Source: Klebsiella pneumoniae
GTDB lineage: Bacteria; Pseudomonadota; Gammaproteobacteria; Enterobacterales; Enterobacteriaceae
Reading direction: 5' to 3'
Assembly: GCF_000742135.1 (NCBI RefSeq)
Contig: NZ_KN046818.1
Location: 3,415,447 to 3,479,446 of the forward strand
DNA length: 64,000 bases
Shown here: positions 49,856-60,945 of the stretch, piece after piece
How the letters are laid out: each line of letters begins with the position of its first letter
Numbering within the stretch: position 1 is the stretch's first letter
The notes under the pieces: model-generated
The model's input: only the letters and a program-made list of their open reading frames with translations
Told to the model about the DNA's origin: nothing
Databases searched by the model: none
Made by a program: the position numbers and the translations under genes

Positions 49856-49979
49856 GATAATCAGGAACGGCTGTGAGTTGAAATAAAAATGTAACTTTTT
49901 GATTTTAATGTATTTACAAATATACATCGTTTTATTTTAGCTAACAGGTGTTCACTGGAATCATTCTCAGTTACCCTAA

Positions 49980-50678
<699 letters not shown>

Positions 50679-50687
50679 TAAACATCC

Positions 50688-50767
50688 CACGGTGGCGCTG
50701 CGCTTACCGTGGCTACAAAATACTGCGGCCGGGTAGCCCGGCTAAGGCGCAAGCGCCGCAAGCCGGG
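50688..50767. repeat. REP-like palindromes between yqfA and ygfZ
   Basis: CCACGGTGGC...TTACCGTGG (about 50687-50712) and GCCGGGTAGCCCGG...GCAAGCCGGGA (about 50727-50767), in the convergent gap. Confidence 0.6.
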
Positions 50768-50776
50768 AACTTTTCC

Positions 50777-51760
50777 TTAATTTTCTTCCAGCGAATACGG
50801 CAATGGTTTGATGCTCAGGCTGCCGGCATCGTCGCGTACACGGAACACGCTGTCCGGTTCCATGTCGTTATTCATCACTACCTGGACCATCAGGCTTCCG
50901 TCATCCAGCTGTACGGCTGCCAGCACCGTACCGGTGCGGCGCCAGTTGTCGCCCATCTTCAGCTCCAGGTCTTCCCCGGCTTCCGGCACCCGGCTGGCGG
51001 TCCCTGACAGCGTCCACAGCGCGCGCTTATTGGCGCCGCGGAATTTCGCCCTCGCGACCATTTCCTGGCCGGTGTAGCAGCCTTTTTTGAAGCTGATGCC
51101 GCCCAGCGCCTGCAGGTTGGTGGCCTGCGGAATGAACTGCCCGCTGTTGGCGCTGTCGATAACCGGCAGACCGGCTTCAATATTCAGCGCCAGCCACTGT
51201 TGGCTGTTGTTAAACTGCGCTTCGCCGCGCAACGCGTCGGTGACGCGGTTGGCGGTGTCGACATCGGTCACAAGCAGGAAGCGCTCGCCCGGGTGTTCAA
51301 ACCACAGCAGGCTGGTAGCGCCTTCGCTGACCACCGGGGTGGCAGCGTCGGGCAAGGCGGCGAACAGCGGCGCCAGCGCGGCGCGCGCCTGGAAGCCGGC
51401 TACTCCCAGCAGAACCAGATCGTCGTTGGCGGCAATGGTGACTTTGGAGAAGACGGCATATTTTTTCAGCTCGGTCAGCTGCGCGTCGCGCAGGCTGCGG
51501 CGCTCAATCCACGCGAAGCCGCCCTCGCGACGGAATACGCGCAGGTTGCTCCACATCTTGCCTTTGGCATCACAGTGGGCGGCAAGCAGATGCTGGGCAT
51601 CGGTGAGATGACTCACATCGGCGGTAATCTGCCCCTGCAGATATTTTTCGCTGTCCGGCCCGCTAATTGTCGCCAGCGCCCAGTCATCCAGGGTCATCAG
51701 CGTTAACGGCAGACGAGCGGAAGAGGAAGGCTGACGCGGAGGAAAAGGTGTAAAAGCCAT
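50777..51760 (-). CDS. ygfZ: Folate-binding Fe-S maintenance protein YgfZ
   Basis: A 327-residue GcvT-related protein that binds tetrahydrofolate and supports Fe-S enzymes such as MiaB. The diagnostic motif KGCYTGQE is present ([15 protein letters not shown]). The start at 51760 gives [18 protein letters not shown], as in E. coli; an extra ATG two codons upstream (51766) exists. It is divergent from sdhE. Confidence 0.96.
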   Translation of the reverse strand: MAFTPFPPRQPSSSARLPLTLMTLDDWALATISGPDSEKYLQGQITADVSHLTDAQHLLAAHCDAKGKMWSNLRVFRREGGFAWIERRSLRDAQLTELKKYAVFSKVTIAANDDLVLLGVAGFQARAALAPLFAALPDAATPVVSEGATSLLWFEHPGERFLLVTDVDTANRVTDALRGEAQFNNSQQWLALNIEAGLPVIDSANSGQFIPQATNLQALGGISFKKGCYTGQEMVARAKFRGANKRALWTLSGTASRVPEAGEDLELKMGDNWRRTGTVLAAVQLDDGSLMVQVVMNNDMEPDSVFRVRDDAGSLSIKPLPYSLEEN

Positions 51761-52005
51761 AGTCATATCCTGAATCGCTTAACGCAGTGTGTGTGACCAA
51801 TGGTAAAAGAGCTATAGTGCATTGCAAGTGCTTTCAACAGGCCATTTGTGCGCTGGCGTGAGACTGCCGCCTGACGCAGGGAATCAATAAACCCATCATT
51901 ATTTTAAGGTTTTTATGGAAGGATGCTCGCATTCAGCGATATTCCTGTAAAGTTACGGCAGAAAACGGGTTAAACTAACCTATATTTTGCTGCTGGAAGG
52001 TCAAC

Positions 52006-52272
52006 ATGGACATTAACAATAAAGCACGTATCCACTGGGCATGCCGCCGCGGGATGCGCGAACTCGACATCTCCATCATGCCGTTCTTTGAGTATGAGTA
52101 CGATACCCTCAGCGACGCTGACAAACAGCTGTTCATTCGCCTGCTGGAAAATGACGATCCGGATCTGTTCAACTGGCTGATGAACCACGGCAAACCGGCC
52201 GATGCGGAGCTGCAGCGGATGGTAACCTTAATTCAGACACGGAATCGGGAACGTGGTCCTGTGGCAATCTGA
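52006..52272 (+). CDS. sdhE: FAD assembly factor SdhE
   Basis: An 88-residue protein that helps attach FAD to succinate dehydrogenase SdhA and fumarate reductase FrdA. The conserved RGxxE motif is RGMRE (residues 15-19), followed by [10 protein letters not shown]. It overlaps ygfX by 20 bp, forming the sdhE-ygfX unit. Confidence 0.96.
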   Translation: MDINNKARIHWACRRGMRELDISIMPFFEYEYDTLSDADKQLFIRLLENDDPDLFNWLMNHGKPADAELQRMVTLIQTRNRERGPVAI

Positions 52273-52663
52273 TCTCCGTATCTCCTGGCGCGCGCAGTGG
52301 TTTTCCCTGCTGCTTCACGGCGTGGTGGCGGCCCTGGTGCTGTTGGTTCCCTGGCCGCTGAGCTATACCCCGATCTGGCTGCTGCTGCTGTCGCTGGTGG
52401 TCTTCGACTGCGTGCGCAGCCAGCGGCGGATCCATGCCCGTCGCGGGGAGATAAAACTGCTCACCGATTCCCGTCTTCGCTGGCAAAACGCCGAATGGGA
52501 GATCCTCGGGACGCCGTGGGTTATCAATAGCGGTATGCTGCTGCGTTTGCGCCATGTCGATACCCGGCGCGGACAGCATCTTTGGCTGGCGGCGGACAGC
52601 ATGGACGCCGGAGAGTGGCGCGATCTGCGCCGGCTGGTGCTGCAAAAACCGGCGCAGGAGTAA
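52253..52663 (+). CDS. ygfX: Inner-membrane protein YgfX (CptA)
   Basis: A 136-residue protein with two N-terminal membrane helices (about 16-50) and a soluble tail. YgfX was reported as the partner of SdhE and as a toxin-like inhibitor of FtsZ and MreB in E. coli. The start is GTG at 52253 within the end of sdhE ([15 protein letters not shown]). Confidence 0.92.
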   Translation: MVLWQSDLRISWRAQWFSLLLHGVVAALVLLVPWPLSYTPIWLLLLSLVVFDCVRSQRRIHARRGEIKLLTDSRLRWQNAEWEILGTPWVINSGMLLRLRHVDTRRGQHLWLAADSMDAGEWRDLRRLVLQKPAQE

Positions 52664-52669
52664 GCCGCG

Positions 52670-53191
52670 TCAGGAAAAGTGTTCGGCCATTTCGCCGAGG
52701 ATCTGCTCGCACCAGCTCTGGATGCGCTCGTCGCTCAGGTCGTACTGGTTGGTTTCATCCAGCGCCAGGCCAACGAACAGTTGGCCATCGGCGATCACCG
52801 GTTTCGGGCTGGTGAACTCATAGCCTTCGGTTGGCCAGTAGCCGACAAACTTCACGCCCCTGGTCGCCAGCTTGTCATGCAGCATGCCGAGCGCGTCAAG
52901 GAACCATTCGCCGTAGCCCAGCTGATCGCCCATGCCGTACAGCGCGACGATCTTTCCCTCGAGGTTCAGGGTGTCCAGCTGATCCCAGACCGCTTCCCAG
53001 TCTTCCTGAATTTCGCCGAAATCCCAGGTCGGGATGCCAAGGATCAGTACGTCGTACTGGCTCATCAGCGCGGGGGAGTCATCTTTCAGATTGTGCAGCG
53101 TCACCAGTTCGGGGCCGATGATATCGCGGATTTTCTCCGCGGCCATTTCGGTGTAGCAGGTACTGGAGCCGTAAAACAGACCTATATTCAT
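52670..53191 (-). CDS. fldB: Flavodoxin 2
   Basis: A long-chain flavodoxin of 173 residues. FMN-binding features: phosphate loop [15 protein letters not shown] (8-22), the aromatic W in [14 protein letters not shown] (about 57) and [12 protein letters not shown]. It is part of the SoxRS response in E. coli. The start at 53191 ([10 protein letters not shown]) matches; the frame upstream to 53350 overlaps the divergent xerD gene. Confidence 0.96.
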   Translation of the reverse strand: MNIGLFYGSSTCYTEMAAEKIRDIIGPELVTLHNLKDDSPALMSQYDVLILGIPTWDFGEIQEDWEAVWDQLDTLNLEGKIVALYGMGDQLGYGEWFLDALGMLHDKLATRGVKFVGYWPTEGYEFTSPKPVIADGQLFVGLALDETNQYDLSDERIQSWCEQILGEMAEHFS

Positions 53192-53291
53192 CGCGTAAAC
53201 ATCTCGATTCTTGCCGTGAATGGCGGGCAGTGTACCAGAAAGGCGTCCTCTTAAGGCATAATGAGAGCGTTTAACGAACAAAGAGGCCGAT

Positions 53292-54188
53292 GTGAAACAG
53301 GATCTGGCACTAATCGAACAGTTTCTCGATGCCCTTTGGCTGGAGCGCAACCTGGCGGAGAATACGCTCAGCGCCTACCGTCGCGATTTGACGATGTTAG
53401 TTGAGTGGCTGCACCATCGCGGCCTGTCGCTGGCAAGCGTTGGCAGCGACGATCTGCAGGCGCTGCTGGCTGAGCGGCAGTCCGGCGGCTACAAAGCCAC
53501 CAGCACCGCGCGCCTGCTGAGCGCCGTGCGCCGTTTTTTCCAGCATCTGTACCGGGAAAAAATTCGCCCGGACGATCCCAGCGCGCTGCTGGCCTCGCCG
53601 AAGCTACCGCAGCGGCTGCCAAAAGATCTCAGTGAGGCGCAGGTTGAGCGCCTGCTGCAGGCGCCGCTGGTGGAGCAGCCGCTGGAATTGCGCGATAAAG
53701 CGATGCTGGAGGTGCTGTATGCCACCGGCCTGCGCGTCTCGGAGCTGGTGGGGCTGACGATGAGCGACATCAGCCTGCGGCAGGGCGTGCTGCGGGTGGT
53801 GGGAAAAGGCAACAAAGAGCGGCTGGTGCCGCTGGGGGAAGAGGCGGTACTGTGGGTGGAAAATTACCTCGAGTATGGTCGCCCCTGGCTGCTGAACGGC
53901 GTGGCGTCGGATGTCTTATTTCCCAGCCAGCGCGCCCAGCAGATGACGCGCCAGACCTTCTGGCACCGGATTAAACACTATGCCGTACTGGCGGGGATCG
54001 ACAGCGAAAAGCTTTCCCCGCACGTGTTACGCCATGCGTTCGCCACGCATTTGCTCAATCATGGCGCCGATCTGCGCGTGGTGCAGATGCTGTTAGGACA
54101 CAGCGATCTCTCCACCACGCAGATATACACCCACGTGGCGACCGAGCGTCTGCGACAACTTCATCAACAGCACCACCCGCGGGCGTGA
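53292..54188 (+). CDS. xerD: Site-specific tyrosine recombinase XerD
   Basis: Partner of XerC at the dif site, resolving chromosome dimers under FtsK control. 298 residues, as in E. coli. Catalytic residues are visible in [10 protein letters not shown] (Arg), [12 protein letters not shown] (Lys), [15 protein letters not shown] (His, Arg) and [16 protein letters not shown] (His, nucleophile Tyr). The start is GTG at 53292. It heads the xerD-dsbC-recJ group. Confidence 0.97.
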   Translation: MKQDLALIEQFLDALWLERNLAENTLSAYRRDLTMLVEWLHHRGLSLASVGSDDLQALLAERQSGGYKATSTARLLSAVRRFFQHLYREKIRPDDPSALLASPKLPQRLPKDLSEAQVERLLQAPLVEQPLELRDKAMLEVLYATGLRVSELVGLTMSDISLRQGVLRVVGKGNKERLVPLGEEAVLWVENYLEYGRPWLLNGVASDVLFPSQRAQQMTRQTFWHRIKHYAVLAGIDSEKLSPHVLRHAFATHLLNHGADLRVVQMLLGHSDLSTTQIYTHVATERLRQLHQQHHPRA

Positions 54189-54210
54189 GTGCTGAACAAA
54201 AGGACTGAGT

Positions 54211-54924
54211 ATGAAAAAAGGTTTATTGATGTTCACCCTGCTGGCGGCCTCCCTTTCAGGAACGGCGCACGCCGATAGCGCGGCAATTAAACAGTCGCTG
54301 GCGAAGCTGGGTGTGCAGAGCACCGATATTCAACCATCGCCGGTTTCCGGGATGAGCACGGTGCTGACCGACAGCGGCGTGCTGTACGTGACCGACGACG
54401 GCAAACATATCATCCAGGGGCCGATGTACGACGTGAGCGGCGCGCAGCCGGTCAACGTCACCAACCAGCTGCTGCTGGGTAAGCTGAACGCGCTGAGCAA
54501 TGAGATGATTGTCTACAAAGCGCCGAAGGAGCAGCACGTCATCACCGTCTTCACCGATATTACCTGCGGCTACTGTCATAAACTGCACGAGCAGATGAGC
54601 GACTACAACGCGCTGGGGATCACCGTGCGTTATCTGGCCTTCCCGCGCCAGGGGCTGCAAAGCCAGGCCGAGCAGGATATGAAAGCGATCTGGTGTGCGA
54701 AAGATCGCAACAAAGCGCTGGATGACGCCATGAATGGTAAAGGCGTGCAGCCGGCGAGCTGCAGCGTAGATATCGCCAAACATTACACCCTCGGCGTGCA
54801 GATGGGCGTCAACGGTACGCCGGCGATGGTCCTCAGTAACGGCATGGTGCTGCCGGGCTATCAGGGGCCGAAAGAGCTGAAGGCGTTCCTCGATGAGCAC
54901 AAAAAACAGACAAGCGGTAACTGA
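54211..54924 (+). CDS. dsbC: Periplasmic disulfide isomerase DsbC
   Basis: A homodimeric thiol:disulfide isomerase of 237 residues. Signal peptide KKGLLMFTLLAASLSGTAHA, an N-terminal dimerisation domain, and a thioredoxin domain with CGYC (FTDITCGYCHKLHEQM, about residue 118). The second Cys pair (WCAKDR and ASCSVD) and the cis-proline in NGTPAMVLS are present. It lies 22 bp after xerD and 5 bp before recJ. Confidence 0.97.
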   Translation: MKKGLLMFTLLAASLSGTAHADSAAIKQSLAKLGVQSTDIQPSPVSGMSTVLTDSGVLYVTDDGKHIIQGPMYDVSGAQPVNVTNQLLLGKLNALSNEMIVYKAPKEQHVITVFTDITCGYCHKLHEQMSDYNALGITVRYLAFPRQGLQSQAEQDMKAIWCAKDRNKALDDAMNGKGVQPASCSVDIAKHYTLGVQMGVNGTPAMVLSNGMVLPGYQGPKELKAFLDEHKKQTSGN

Positions 54925-54929
54925 TTCGC

Positions 54930-56663
54930 GTGAAACAACAGATACAACTACGCCGCCGCGAGGCGGTTGACGGCGTCGAACTCCCCGCCGACCTGCCGCC
55001 GCTGCTGCAGCGGCTATATGCCAGCCGCGGGGTGCGCAGCGCGCAGGAGCTGGAGCGCAGCGTCAAAGGCATGCTCCCCTGGACGCAGCTCACCGGCGTT
55101 GAAAAAGCGGTCGAGATGCTGCATGACGCGTTCCAGAAAGGGTTGCACATCGTGGTGGTCGGTGATTTTGACGCCGACGGCGCCACCAGCACCGCGCTCA
55201 GCGTGTTGGCCCTGCGCGCGCTGGGTTACGGCAACGTCTCCTATCTGGTGCCGAACCGCTTTGAAGACGGCTACGGTTTAAGCCCGGAAGTGGTCGATCA
55301 GGCCCATGCTCGCGGCGCGCAGATGATCATGACCGTCGACAACGGGATCTCGTCCCATGCCGGCGTCGATCATGCCCATGCGCTGGGGATCCCGGTGCTG
55401 GTGACCGATCACCATCTGCCGGGCGAGACGCTGCCGGCGGCGGAAGCTATCGTTAATCCCAACCTGCGCGATTGCGACTTCCCGTCAAAATCACTGGCCG
55501 GGGTGGGGGTGGCGTTTTATCTGATGCTGGCGCTGCGCACTTTTCTGCGTGATAAAGGCTGGTTCGACGCTCGCGGCATCCCCGCACCGAACCTTGCCGA
55601 GCTGCTGGATCTGGTGGCGCTTGGCACCGTCGCGGACGTCGTGCCGCTGGATGCTAACAACCGTATCCTCACCTGGCAGGGGTTAAGCCGCATTCGCGCC
55701 GGCAAATGTCGGCCCGGTATTAAGGCGCTGCTGGAAATTGCCAACCGCGATCCGCAAAAGCTGGCGGCCAGCGACCTCGGTTTCGCCCTCGGGCCGCGCC
55801 TGAACGCGGCGGGACGGCTGGACGACATGTCGGTCGGTGTCGCGCTGCTGCTGTGCGATAACATCGGCGAAGCGCGGGTGCTGGCCAACGAGCTCGATGC
55901 GCTTAATCAGACGCGCAAAGAGATTGAGCAGGGGATGCAGGCGGAAGCGCTAACGCTCTGTCAGCAGCTGGAGCGCAGCGCGGATACCCTGCCCGGCGGG
56001 CTGGCGATGTACCATCCGCAATGGCATCAGGGGGTAGTCGGCATTCTCGCCTCGCGGATTAAGGAGCGCTTCCATCGCCCGGTTATCGCTTTTGCGCCTA
56101 CCGGCGACGGCACGCTGAAAGGCTCCGGTCGTTCCATTCAGGGGTTGCATATGCGCGATGCGCTGGAGCGCCTTGATACGCTTTATCCCGGGCTAATCCT
56201 GAAGTTCGGCGGCCACGCGATGGCGGCGGGCTTATCGCTGGAGGAGGCGCGTTTTGAAGAGTTTCAACAGCGCTTCGGCGAGCTGGTGACCGAATGGCTG
56301 GATCCTGCGCTGTTGCAGGGCGAGGTGGTTTCCGATGGCCCGCTGGCGGCGGCGGAGATGAGCATGGAAGTGGCGCAGATGCTGCGCGACGCCGGGCCGT
56401 GGGGGCAGATGTTCCCGGAACCGCTGTTTGACGGTCGTTTTCGCCTGCTGCAGCAGCGGCTGGTGGGCGAGCGTCACCTGAAGGTGATGGTCGAACCGGT
56501 TGACGGCGGGCCGCTGCTGGACGGTATCGCCTTCAACGTTGATACTTCCATCTGGCCGGATAACGGCGTGCGTGAAGTCCAGTTAGCCTACAAGCTCGAC
56601 ATCAACGAGTTCCGCGGCAACCGTAGCCTGCAGCTGATCATCGATCACCTCTGGCCAAATTGA
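54930..56663 (+). CDS. recJ: Single-stranded-DNA exonuclease RecJ
   Basis: A 5'-3' ssDNA exonuclease of recombination and mismatch repair, 577 residues. DHH-superfamily motifs: VVGDFDADGATSTAL (Asp), MTVDNGISSHAG, VTDHHLPGE and NPNLRDCDFPSKSLAG. The DHHA1 motif LKFGGHAMAAGLSLEE lies about residue 425. The start is GTG at 54930, with a weak ribosome site close to dsbC, so translational coupling is likely. Confidence 0.97.
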   Translation: MKQQIQLRRREAVDGVELPADLPPLLQRLYASRGVRSAQELERSVKGMLPWTQLTGVEKAVEMLHDAFQKGLHIVVVGDFDADGATSTALSVLALRALGYGNVSYLVPNRFEDGYGLSPEVVDQAHARGAQMIMTVDNGISSHAGVDHAHALGIPVLVTDHHLPGETLPAAEAIVNPNLRDCDFPSKSLAGVGVAFYLMLALRTFLRDKGWFDARGIPAPNLAELLDLVALGTVADVVPLDANNRILTWQGLSRIRAGKCRPGIKALLEIANRDPQKLAASDLGFALGPRLNAAGRLDDMSVGVALLLCDNIGEARVLANELDALNQTRKEIEQGMQAEALTLCQQLERSADTLPGGLAMYHPQWHQGVVGILASRIKERFHRPVIAFAPTGDGTLKGSGRSIQGLHMRDALERLDTLYPGLILKFGGHAMAAGLSLEEARFEEFQQRFGELVTEWLDPALLQGEVVSDGPLAAAEMSMEVAQMLRDAGPWGQMFPEPLFDGRFRLLQQRLVGERHLKVMVEPVDGGPLLDGIAFNVDTSIWPDNGVREVQLAYKLDINEFRGNRSLQLIIDHLWPN

Positions 56664-56748
56664 CAACAGTGTAGGAATAAGGGCGCGAATCCGGTAGAAT
56701 TCCGCTCTTATCACCGCATTTTGACAAATCCATTAAAAGAAACCGACC

Positions 56749-57847
56749 ATGTTTGAAATAAATCCGGTAAAAAACCGCATTCAGGACCTCACGGAGCGCT
56801 CCGACGTTCTTAGGGGGTATCTTTGACTACGATGCCAAGAAAGAGCGTCTCGAAGAAGTAAACGCCGAGCTGGAACAGCCGGACGTGTGGAACGAACCCG
56901 AACGCGCCCAGGCGCTGGGTAAAGAGCGTTCTTCCCTGGAAGCCATCGTAGATACCCTGGATCAGATGTCCCAGGGGCTGGAAGACGTTGCCGGCCTGCT
57001 GGATCTGGCCGTGGAAGCGGACGACGAAGAGACCTTTAACGAAGCCGTCGCCGAGCTGGATACCCTGGAAGAGAAGCTGGCGCAGCTTGAGTTCCGCCGC
57101 ATGTTCTCCGGCGAATACGACAGCGCCGATTGCTACCTTGACATTCAGGCCGGTTCCGGCGGCACCGAAGCCCAGGACTGGGCCAGCATGCTGATGCGCA
57201 TGTACCTGCGCTGGGCGGAAGCGCGCGGCTTTAAGACCGAAATCATCGAAGAATCCGAAGGTGAAGTCGCGGGGATTAAATCCGTGACCATTAAGATCAT
57301 TGGCGATTACGCCTACGGCTGGCTGCGTACGGAAACCGGCGTTCATCGTCTGGTGCGTAAGAGCCCGTTCGATTCCGGCGGCCGCCGTCATACCTCCTTC
57401 AGCTCCGCGTTCGTTTACCCGGAAGTGGAAGACGATATCGATATCGAAATTAACCCGGCCGACCTGCGCATTGACGTATACCGCGCCTCCGGCGCCGGTG
57501 GTCAGCACGTTAACCGTACGGAATCCGCGGTGCGTATTACCCATATCCCGACCGGGTTGGTGACGCAGTGCCAGAACGACCGTTCGCAGCACAAGAACAA
57601 AGACCAGGCCATGAAGCAGATGAAAGCAAAGCTTTATGAACTGGAGATGCAGAAGAAAAATGCCGAGAAGCAGGCGATGGAAGACAACAAGTCCGATATC
57701 GGCTGGGGCAGCCAGATCCGCTCTTACGTGCTGGATGACTCGCGTATTAAAGATCTGCGTACCGGGGTGGAAACCCGCAACACTCAGGCGGTGCTCGATG
57801 GCAGCCTGGACCAATTTATCGAAGCAAGTTTGAAAGCAGGGTTATGA
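56749..57847 (+). CDS. prfB: Peptide chain release factor 2 (programmed +1 frameshift)
   Basis: RF2 terminates translation at UGA and UAA. The gene starts with ATG at 56749; after 25 codons an in-frame TGA (56824-56826) is bypassed by +1 frameshifting, and reading continues from GAC at 56825. The full product is 365 residues, the same as in E. coli. The codon-recognition SPF lies in [13 protein letters not shown] and the catalytic GGQ in [10 protein letters not shown], with Q252. Residue 246 is Ala, not the Thr of E. coli K-12. lysS follows 9 bp downstream. Gene callers would report only the downstream part unless the shift is modelled. Confidence 0.97.
56811..56827 (+). promoter_or_regulatory. 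RF2 programmed +1 frameshift site
   Basis: TAGGGGGTATCTTTGAC: an internal Shine-Dalgarno-like AGGGGG (56812-56817) lies 3 bases before CTT, followed by the TGA at 56824 and C. This is the autoregulatory shift signal conserved in most bacteria; when RF2 is scarce the ribosome slips on CTT. Confidence 0.97.
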
Positions 57848-57856
57848 GGAACCAAC

Positions 57857-59374
57857 ATGTCTGAACAACAAGCACAGGGCGCTGACGCGGCAATTGACCT
57901 TAATAATGAACTGAAAACCCGTCGCGAGAAGCTGGCTGCGCTGCGTGAGCAGGGCGTCGCATTCCCGAACGATTTCCGTCGTGACCATACCTCTGACCAA
58001 CTGCACGCTGACTTCGATGGCAAAGAAAACGAAGAGCTGGAAGCGCTGAACGTTGAAGTGGCCGTTGCTGGCCGCATGATGACCCGTCGTATCATGGGTA
58101 AAGCGTCCTTCGTGACCCTGCAGGACGTAGGCGGCCGCATCCAGCTGTACGTGGCGCGTGATGACCTGGCGGAAGGCGTTTATAACGACCAGTTCAAAAA
58201 GTGGGACCTCGGCGACATCATCGCCGCCCGCGGTAAGTTGTTCAAGACCAAAACCGGTGAGCTCTCTATCCACTGCACCGAGCTGCGTCTGTTGACTAAA
58301 GCTCTGCGCCCGCTGCCGGACAAATTCCACGGCCTGCAGGATCAGGAAGCGCGTTACCGTCAGCGTTACCTGGACCTGATCTCCAACGATGAATCTCGTA
58401 AGACCTTCAAAGTGCGTTCGCAGATCCTGGCGGGCATCCGTCAGTTCATGGTTGGCCGCGGCTTTATGGAAGTAGAAACCCCGATGATGCAGGTGATCCC
58501 GGGCGGCGCTTCCGCGCGTCCGTTCATCACCCATCATAACGCGCTGGATCTGGACATGTACCTGCGTATCGCGCCGGAACTGTACCTCAAGCGTCTGGTG
58601 GTTGGCGGCTTCGAACGCGTCTTCGAGATCAACCGTAACTTCCGTAACGAAGGGATCTCCGTTCGTCATAACCCAGAGTTCACCATGATGGAACTCTACA
58701 TGGCTTATGCGGATTACAAAGATCTGATCGAGCTGACCGAATCTCTGTTCCGCACCCTGGCGCAGGACATCCTCGGCAATACCGAAGTGCCTTACGGCGA
58801 TCAGGTGTTCGACTTCGGCAAGCCGTTTGAAAAACTGACCATGCGCGAAGCGATCAAGAAATACCGTCCGGAAACCGAGATGGCGGATCTGGATAACTTT
58901 GATTCCGCGAAAGCGATCGCTGAGTCTATCGGCATCAAAGTGGAGAAGAGCTGGGGTCTGGGCCGTATCGTGACCGAGATCTTCGAAGAAGTGGCGGAAG
59001 CGCACCTGATCCAGCCGACCTTCATCACCGAATACCCGGCGGAAGTTTCTCCGCTGGCGCGCCGTAACGACGTCAACCCGGAAATCACCGACCGCTTTGA
59101 ATTCTTCATTGGCGGCCGTGAGATCGGTAACGGCTTTAGCGAGCTGAACGACGCCGAAGACCAGGCGCAGCGCTTCCAGGATCAGGTTGATGCGAAAGCC
59201 GCAGGCGACGACGAAGCAATGTTCTATGACGAAGACTATGTCACCGCGCTGGAACACGGCCTGCCACCGACCGCTGGTCTGGGTATCGGTATCGATCGCA
59301 TGGTCATGCTGTTCACCAACAGCCACACCATCCGCGACGTTATTCTGTTCCCGGCGATGCGTCCGCAGAAATAA
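57857..59374 (+). CDS. lysS: Lysyl-tRNA synthetase (class II)
   Basis: Charges tRNA-Lys; 505 residues as in E. coli LysS. An N-terminal OB-fold anticodon domain (about 65-150) includes [14 protein letters not shown]. The class II motifs are present: motif 1 around [10 protein letters not shown], motif 2 [20 protein letters not shown] (quoted in 20) and motif 3 [15 protein letters not shown]. It is co-transcribed with prfB, as in E. coli. Confidence 0.98.
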   Translation: MSEQQAQGADAAIDLNNELKTRREKLAALREQGVAFPNDFRRDHTSDQLHADFDGKENEELEALNVEVAVAGRMMTRRIMGKASFVTLQDVGGRIQLYVARDDLAEGVYNDQFKKWDLGDIIAARGKLFKTKTGELSIHCTELRLLTKALRPLPDKFHGLQDQEARYRQRYLDLISNDESRKTFKVRSQILAGIRQFMVGRGFMEVETPMMQVIPGGASARPFITHHNALDLDMYLRIAPELYLKRLVVGGFERVFEINRNFRNEGISVRHNPEFTMMELYMAYADYKDLIELTESLFRTLAQDILGNTEVPYGDQVFDFGKPFEKLTMREAIKKYRPETEMADLDNFDSAKAIAESIGIKVEKSWGLGRIVTEIFEEVAEAHLIQPTFITEYPAEVSPLARRNDVNPEITDRFEFFIGGREIGNGFSELNDAEDQAQRFQDQVDAKAAGDDEAMFYDEDYVTALEHGLPPTAGLGIGIDRMVMLFTNSHTIRDVILFPAMRPQK

Positions 59375-59392
59375 TCGCCCTTCGCGAAAAGC

Positions 59393-59419
59393 AAAAAACC
59401 CGGCTTGCCGGGTTTTTTT
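59393..59419 (+). terminator. Intrinsic terminator of prfB-lysS
   Basis: AAAAAACCCGGC-TT-GCCGGGTTTTTTT is symmetrical, with A- and T-runs. It could also act on transcripts from the minus strand. Confidence 0.92.
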
Positions 59420-59440
59420 ATGTCTGATGTGAGGTCCTAA

Positions 59441-59600
59441 GGCTGGCGTAGCCTGGCTCAGCGCAGCGCAAGCCGGGGATCCCGGATGGCGGCGTAAACG
59501 CCTTATCCGGGCTACGCAATGGCGCAGAACCGTAGGCCTGTGCAAGCGTAGCGCCGCCAGGCATTAATGACAGGCACAGGGCTGCGCCTGGCCTGGAGAA
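59441..59600. repeat. REP/BIME cluster between lysS and idi
   Basis: Several REP-like palindromes in a row. The clearest is CCCGGATGGCGG...CCTTATCCGGG at 59481-59511; others surround 59441-59475 (GGCTGG...CAAGCCGG) and 59530-59600 (GTAGGCCTG...GCCTGG). No gene in this gap. Confidence 0.7.
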
Positions 59601-59608
59601 TAGTCAGC

Positions 59609-60163
59609 TTACCCGCGCAGACGCGCAACAAAGTCGGTCAGCGCCTGGCGGGCGTCCCGATTTTCCGCTTCCAGCACCATCCACGGGCTGAACGCCCACG
59701 GCGTGGCGGCCAGCGCGCTTAACATGGTTGCCAGGTCAACCCACTGATAGTCCATGACTTCATCGTCGTTAGGCTGCACTTCGCTTACCACGCGCGCGGC
59801 ATATACCGGGCACACTTCGTTCTCAACGATACCGTTTGGGGCGACCGCCCGGTAGCGGAAGGCCGGGTGAACCGGCGCGATATCAGAGATCTCCACACCG
59901 AGTTCGAAGCGACAGCGGCGCGTGACGGCCTGCTCGAAGGTCTCGCCCTGCTGGGGGTGTCCGCAGACCGAGTTGGTCCATACCCCGGGCCAGGCTTTTT
60001 TGCCCAACGAACGGCGAGTGACCAGCAACTGACCCTGCTGGTTAAACAGCCAGCAGGAAAACGCGAGATGTAAAGGGGTATCAAACGTATGGGCGGCATA
60101 CTTCTCCAGCATACCGGCAGGCTGATCCTGCTCATCCAGCAAAATGACGTGTTCCCCGGCCAT
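59609..60163 (-). CDS. idi: Isopentenyl-diphosphate delta-isomerase (type 1)
   Basis: Interconverts isopentenyl and dimethylallyl diphosphate. A Nudix-fold protein of 184 residues. The catalytic Cys lies in [12 protein letters not shown], and the metal-binding Glu/His region runs from WPGVWTNS to [10 protein letters not shown]. The start at 60163 follows AGGAGTCGTC; the longer frame to 60196 reads through the upstream terminator and is not used. Confidence 0.95.
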   Translation of the reverse strand: MAGEHVILLDEQDQPAGMLEKYAAHTFDTPLHLAFSCWLFNQQGQLLVTRRSLGKKAWPGVWTNSVCGHPQQGETFEQAVTRRCRFELGVEISDIAPVHPAFRYRAVAPNGIVENEVCPVYAARVVSEVQPNDDEVMDYQWVDLATMLSALAATPWAFSPWMVLEAENRDARQALTDFVARLRG

Positions 60164-60175
60164 GACGACTCCTGA

Positions 60176-60212
60176 AAATAAAAAATGACCCGGCACAAAC
60201 CCGCCGGGTCAT
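60176..60212 (-). terminator. Terminator of the ubiD-ubiX-DUF554 operon
   Basis: On the minus strand ATGACCCGGC pairs with GCCGGGTCAT and is followed by TTTTTATTTT. It stands between the DUF554 gene and idi, so idi has its own promoter or is read through. Confidence 0.9.
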
Positions 60213-60216
60213 GTAC

Positions 60217-60933
60217 TCAGGCCACTAGGGTAGCCCATAAATGGGAGAAAGGCATTACCAAAACAAGCCCTGGCAGCATGTTGGCGACCGGGAAAAGCTT
60301 AATGTTGCAGATGCGTAATCCAGTGGCCACCATCAGCAATCCACCGGCGCAGGAGAAATCCGCCATCATTGACGGCGTGATCATCGGCAGAATAAACACC
60401 GCTAGCATCGCCAGCGCCACCTGAATCACGATCTGCGGGATAGCGATGGTCATCACCGCGTAGCCCAGCAGCGTCGCGAAGATCCCGGCGGTAAAAAGAT
60501 CGAGGATGGTTTTAATGTACAGGATTGATGGATCGCCGCTCATACCTTCGGTCATGGCACCAAAAATACCGGTACCGCTGGCGCAAAACAGGACCAAAAT
60601 AGCCACGAATTTTTCGGTGAACTCTTCATGACCTAATCCCTGAACGGGTGGAAGAACTTTATTAATCAACCCGCGCGTTGATCCCGCCGCGCTGCCGATG
60701 CGTTTTTCCAGATGCAGCAGTTCGCCGAGGAAGGCGCCGAGTACCATCGCCAGCACTACCGCCGGCATATATTTCACCTTCAGTACCAGGGTGATACCCA
60801 GGCCGACGGAGCAGAGACCAAAGGTCATCGGCAGGGCTGTTTTGACGCGTTCCGGAAGTTTTCCTCCGGCCATTGCGCCGATCAATCCGCCGATAATCAC
60901 GGCGGAACCATTTACATACGGACCAATTAACAT
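60217..60933 (-). CDS. DUF554 family membrane protein
   Basis: A 238-residue protein with about six or seven membrane helices, rich in Gly and Ala. The start IGPYVNGSAVIIGGLIGAM and the middle GLGITLVLKVKYMPAVVLAM follow the DUF554 (YqgA-like) family. It has no known transport substrate. As the last gene after the UbiX and UbiD genes it may move the aromatic acid or its product, but this is context-based inference only. Confidence 0.85.
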   Translation of the reverse strand: MLIGPYVNGSAVIIGGLIGAMAGGKLPERVKTALPMTFGLCSVGLGITLVLKVKYMPAVVLAMVLGAFLGELLHLEKRIGSAAGSTRGLINKVLPPVQGLGHEEFTEKFVAILVLFCASGTGIFGAMTEGMSGDPSILYIKTILDLFTAGIFATLLGYAVMTIAIPQIVIQVALAMLAVFILPMITPSMMADFSCAGGLLMVATGLRICNIKLFPVANMLPGLVLVMPFSHLWATLVA

Positions 60934-60945
60934 TGCGAGTTCCTG

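Noticed and set aside
56660-56700. Promoter for prfB starting with TTGACA at the recJ stop
   Set aside because: No -10 element at 16-18 bp spacing; the nearest TAGAAT is about 29 bp away.
57842-59545. Antisense frame of 567 codons over lysS
   Set aside because: A shadow of lysS; it crosses the terminator and REP region and has no recognisable domain.
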